A stretch of 10,000 nt of DNA from Actinidia chinensis (taxonomy: Eukaryota > Streptophyta > Magnoliopsida > Ericales > Actinidiaceae). The notes below the pieces were generated by a model. It did no database searches. It had not been told where the DNA came from and was given only the letters and a program-made list of their open reading frames with translations. Below are positions 8,570 through 10,000 of the stretch, piece after piece. Where the stretch lies: contig VIGQ01001526.1 in assembly GCA_009663005.1 (NCBI GenBank), positions 1-10,000 of the forward strand, given 5' to 3'. Every line of letters starts with the position of its first letter. Position 1 is the stretch's first letter. A program made the position numbers and the translations under genes.

Positions 8570-8719
8570 TCAGTGTGTCACCATGCACGCACTCGCGTGT
8601 CCATAACATGTCGAATTATCGTGTTTCATTTTCTCTCAAATTTTAAAATTTACTGCAAAAATATTGGTTATATTTAAAATTAAATGTAATATTTATTTTC
8701 GCGGTTCAGGGTATTACAT

Positions 8720-8950
8720 GATATTGCCCACAACCCAGTCCAACATGATAGAATCAAACACATTGAGGTTGATAGACATTTTATCAAGAAAAAGTTAAAA
8801 GTAGAATTATTGAAGTCCGCATGTTCGGTCTACAAGATCAGCTTTGCTGATGTATTGACCAGGCAGAGTAACCCCTAACAAACTTTTAACAACTGTCTCA
8901 ACAAGTTGGCATGAGTGATATTTATGGCACAAACTTGCGGGGGAGTGTGA
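8720..8950 (+). pseudogene. Ty1/copia RNase H C-terminal remnant
   Basis: The frame beginning at 8720 reads DIAHNPVQHDRIKHIEVDRH, the highly conserved block near the end of plant copia RNase H (residues usually written NPVQHDR.KH.EVDRHF). It continues with FADVLTR and a stop at 8876. The same frame resumes after that stop (NNCLNKLA), has a second stop at 8912, and ends ..FMAQTCGGV with TGA at 8948-8950. That ending overlaps the polypurine tract and LTR start, as usual in copia. The first codon here abuts the gypsy LTR, so the gypsy interrupts this gene. Two stops and no frameshift mean it is less decayed than the gypsy pol. Confidence 0.9.
8937..8945 (+). other. Polypurine tract of the copia element
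   Basis: GCGGGGGAG immediately before TGTGAAATAT. The GGGGGAG-TGT arrangement overlapping the end of the RNase H reading frame is the standard 3' LTR border of many plant copia elements. Confidence 0.85.
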
Positions 8951-9115
8951 AATATCTGAGTGATTCCTTTCCAAGCTACTGTATGGATCTAGTAATGCAC
9001 CAAGATGACTTTCCTCTTCATTCTTTCCTTCTTGTTACTTGTACATAATATACTAGAATCTCTGTACTATTTAAGTAGTTTAATTCTTTCCCTAGATTAG
9101 ATTATTAGGATTAAG
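8946..9115 (+). repeat. Start of the copia 3' LTR (end unresolved)
   Basis: Begins TGTGAAATATCTGAG after the polypurine tract. A TATA-like CTATTTAAG at about 9067-9075 follows a T/C-rich stretch, in keeping with a short copia U3. No clear CA terminus or target duplication is visible, and the matching 5' LTR is outside the window, so the right border is a guess that could extend a few hundred bases. Confidence 0.6.
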
Positions 9116-10000
9116 TGGATCGTAAACGTAAGATCTTATCATGTTATGGCTATTTAATGCACAACGTTGGAAGAGCAATAAAAGTTTTCCAAAACCTTAT
9201 TTCTGGCCTAGAAAAAGTTCTAAAAAAAAAATCTAATATGGATTTTCTTTTCATTTTTCAAATTAATAAAAAAATTTACATCTTTCGACTTCTTCATCAA
9301 GAAAAACCAAAAAAACAAGATAAAAATTTGATAAAACAGTGAAAAATTTGTAATAAAAAAAATTAAAAAACGAAACAGCTAAAAAAATACAAAAAAAAAA
9401 ATTAATAGAACGTCCAGTTTGTGGGTAAGGGGATATAGTTCAACTTTTAAAAATTAATTATTATTGAATATAGAAAATTGCTGTCGAGAATAAATTTTTT
9501 GTTTGTTTCACATATTATTTATATATTTAGTAAAAATAATTTTCTAGAATTTAATTACATCTTTTTTATAGTTAACATTAGTGATAAGATCAAGTGACAC
9601 TTTATGACTTATATAAGTATTATAATAAATTTTAATTTGTCATGAGTTTCAACCCTTAAATATAAATTAATGGTAAAATTTAATTCTTCGATTACTCTTA
9701 ATATTACCTCAAAACGGCCTGATAATTACCTATTATAATAGTTTGCGTAGTCGTGCAATGCACGACTATGTTTGAGATACAATAATATTAAAATGTGTAT
9801 AAAATTAGTAAAATATTAGCAAGTGAGAAATCAAACTTATAAGAATAATTAAAAAATCTAACATCAAATCAGTCTTTCAAGAAAAAAGTAAAAGGCATGG
9901 AGGTAAAGAAAATAATGATAGGATCATTAAGGCAAATTACATATCCTAAAAGGGGAATAATTGCAACGGATGAAAGGAGAGGAAGCAAATGGGGACCGGA
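9116..10000. other. AT-rich non-coding DNA
   Basis: Strongly AT-rich with A runs (about 9350-9400) and no recognisable domain in either direction. A 75-residue open stretch (9115-9342) is Lys/Phe-rich with low-complexity composition and matches no family I know, so it is not called a gene. The one structured item is the palindrome at 9748-9768. The first part may still be copia LTR. Confidence 0.6.
9748..9768. repeat. Perfect 10-bp inverted repeat with one-base centre
   Basis: TAGTCGTGCA (9748-9757), A, TGCACGACTA (9759-9768). It is GC-richer than the surrounding AT-rich DNA. Short CGTGCA/TGCACG palindromes recur near the ends of some plant transposons, so this may be the end hairpin of an unidentified element, but nothing else supports that here. 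Confidence 0.8.

Larger units (their letters stand above)
877..8718 (-). mobile_element. Ty3/gypsy LTR retrotransposon, Del/Tekay-like chromovirus, defective, 3' LTR truncated
   Basis: The element reads right to left. Visible parts in order are: 5' LTR (8718-6407), PBS, gag with zinc knuckles, protease, reverse transcriptase, RNase H, integrase, a chromodomain-like tail, a weak polypurine tract and a 3' LTR fragment (1475-877). The order PR-RT-RH-INT, with RT before integrase, defines Ty3/gypsy rather than copia. Long LTRs, a PBS matching initiator-Met tRNA and the C-terminal tail after integrase fit the Del/Tekay chromovirus lineage as known in plants. The lineage call is by motif reading only. 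LTRs are about 80% alike by eye and every pol domain carries frameshifts or stops, so this is an old, non-autonomous copy. The outer end of the 3' LTR is missing, so no target-site duplication can be checked. Confidence 0.93.
6407..8718 (-). repeat. 5' LTR of the gypsy element, full length (about 2.3 kb)
   Basis: The left boundary is TGTCACGACCCG on the plus strand (GGGTCGTGACA end in element sense), four bases from the PBS. The right boundary is TTCAGGGTATTACA at 8718, giving the minus-strand start TGTAATACCCTGAA. The LTR therefore runs TG...CA over 2312 bases. Positions 8164-8718 match the other LTR; 6407-8163 has no partner in the window. The TATA box at 8431-8423 leaves about 290 bases of U3 upstream and about 2 kb of R/U5 downstream. 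Short frames inside (for example 6544-6732, 6895-7104, 8241-8432) are not supported as genes. Long LTRs of this kind are known in Del/Tekay chromoviruses. Confidence 0.9.
8719..9115 (+). mobile_element. Ty1/copia retrotransposon 3' end, interrupted by the gypsy insertion
   Basis: Directly after the gypsy LTR, the plus strand carries the last part of a copia RNase H domain, the family-typical C-terminal TCGGV, a polypurine tract and an LTR start. In copia, RNase H is the final pol domain and lies next to the 3' LTR, exactly as seen. The upstream copia part is not in the window. It should lie beyond the gypsy's outer LTR end, which is missing. The right end of the copia LTR could not be fixed; 9115 is a rough limit where recognisable sequence fades. 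Confidence 0.85.

Noticed and set aside
8241..8646. Short plus- and minus-strand frames in the 5' LTR U3 region
   Set aside because: Composed of CA repeats and pyrimidine runs inside a promoter-bearing LTR.
9115..9342. 75-codon plus-strand open frame
   Set aside because: Lys/Phe-rich from AT-rich sequence, no recognisable motif, possibly still inside the copia LTR.

Overview
The window looks like a repeat-filled intergenic stretch of a plant nuclear genome. It is AT-rich, no long intact host gene is visible, and nearly everything recognisable is decayed retrotransposon. The main object is an old Ty3/gypsy LTR retrotransposon on the minus strand. Its motifs and gene order fit the Del/Tekay chromovirus group. 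It is inserted in a Ty1/copia element that lies on the plus strand.

Layout on the plus strand. Positions 1-876 are unassigned flank with one weak minus-strand coding-like patch. Positions 877-1475 are a shortened 3' LTR of the gypsy element. Positions 1476-6406 are its internal region, read right to left: PBS (6391-6402), leader, gag (6183-5077), then protease, reverse transcriptase, RNase H, integrase and a chromodomain-like tail (about 5010-1560), ending at a weak polypurine tract (1476-1487). Positions 6407-8718 are the long 5' LTR of about 2.3 kb. Copia sequence begins at 8719: the end of its RNase H domain (8720-8950), its polypurine tract, and the start of its 3' LTR at 8946. The rest to 10000 is AT-rich non-coding DNA with one perfect short palindrome (9748-9768).

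The gypsy genes would have formed one replication unit (coat, protease, polymerase, integrase), but the copy is dead. gag has an early stop and frame breaks. pol is spread over all three frames with many stops. One LTR lacks most of its length, and the two LTRs share only roughly 80% of bases by eye, with many indels. The copia remnant stays in one frame but carries two in-frame stops. No tRNA, rRNA, CRISPR array or intact host gene was found, and I see no convincing new biological system. The points most worth checking are the nested junction, the unequal LTRs, the paired G-boxes present in only one LTR, the palindrome at 9748, and the unexplained patch next to the truncated LTR.
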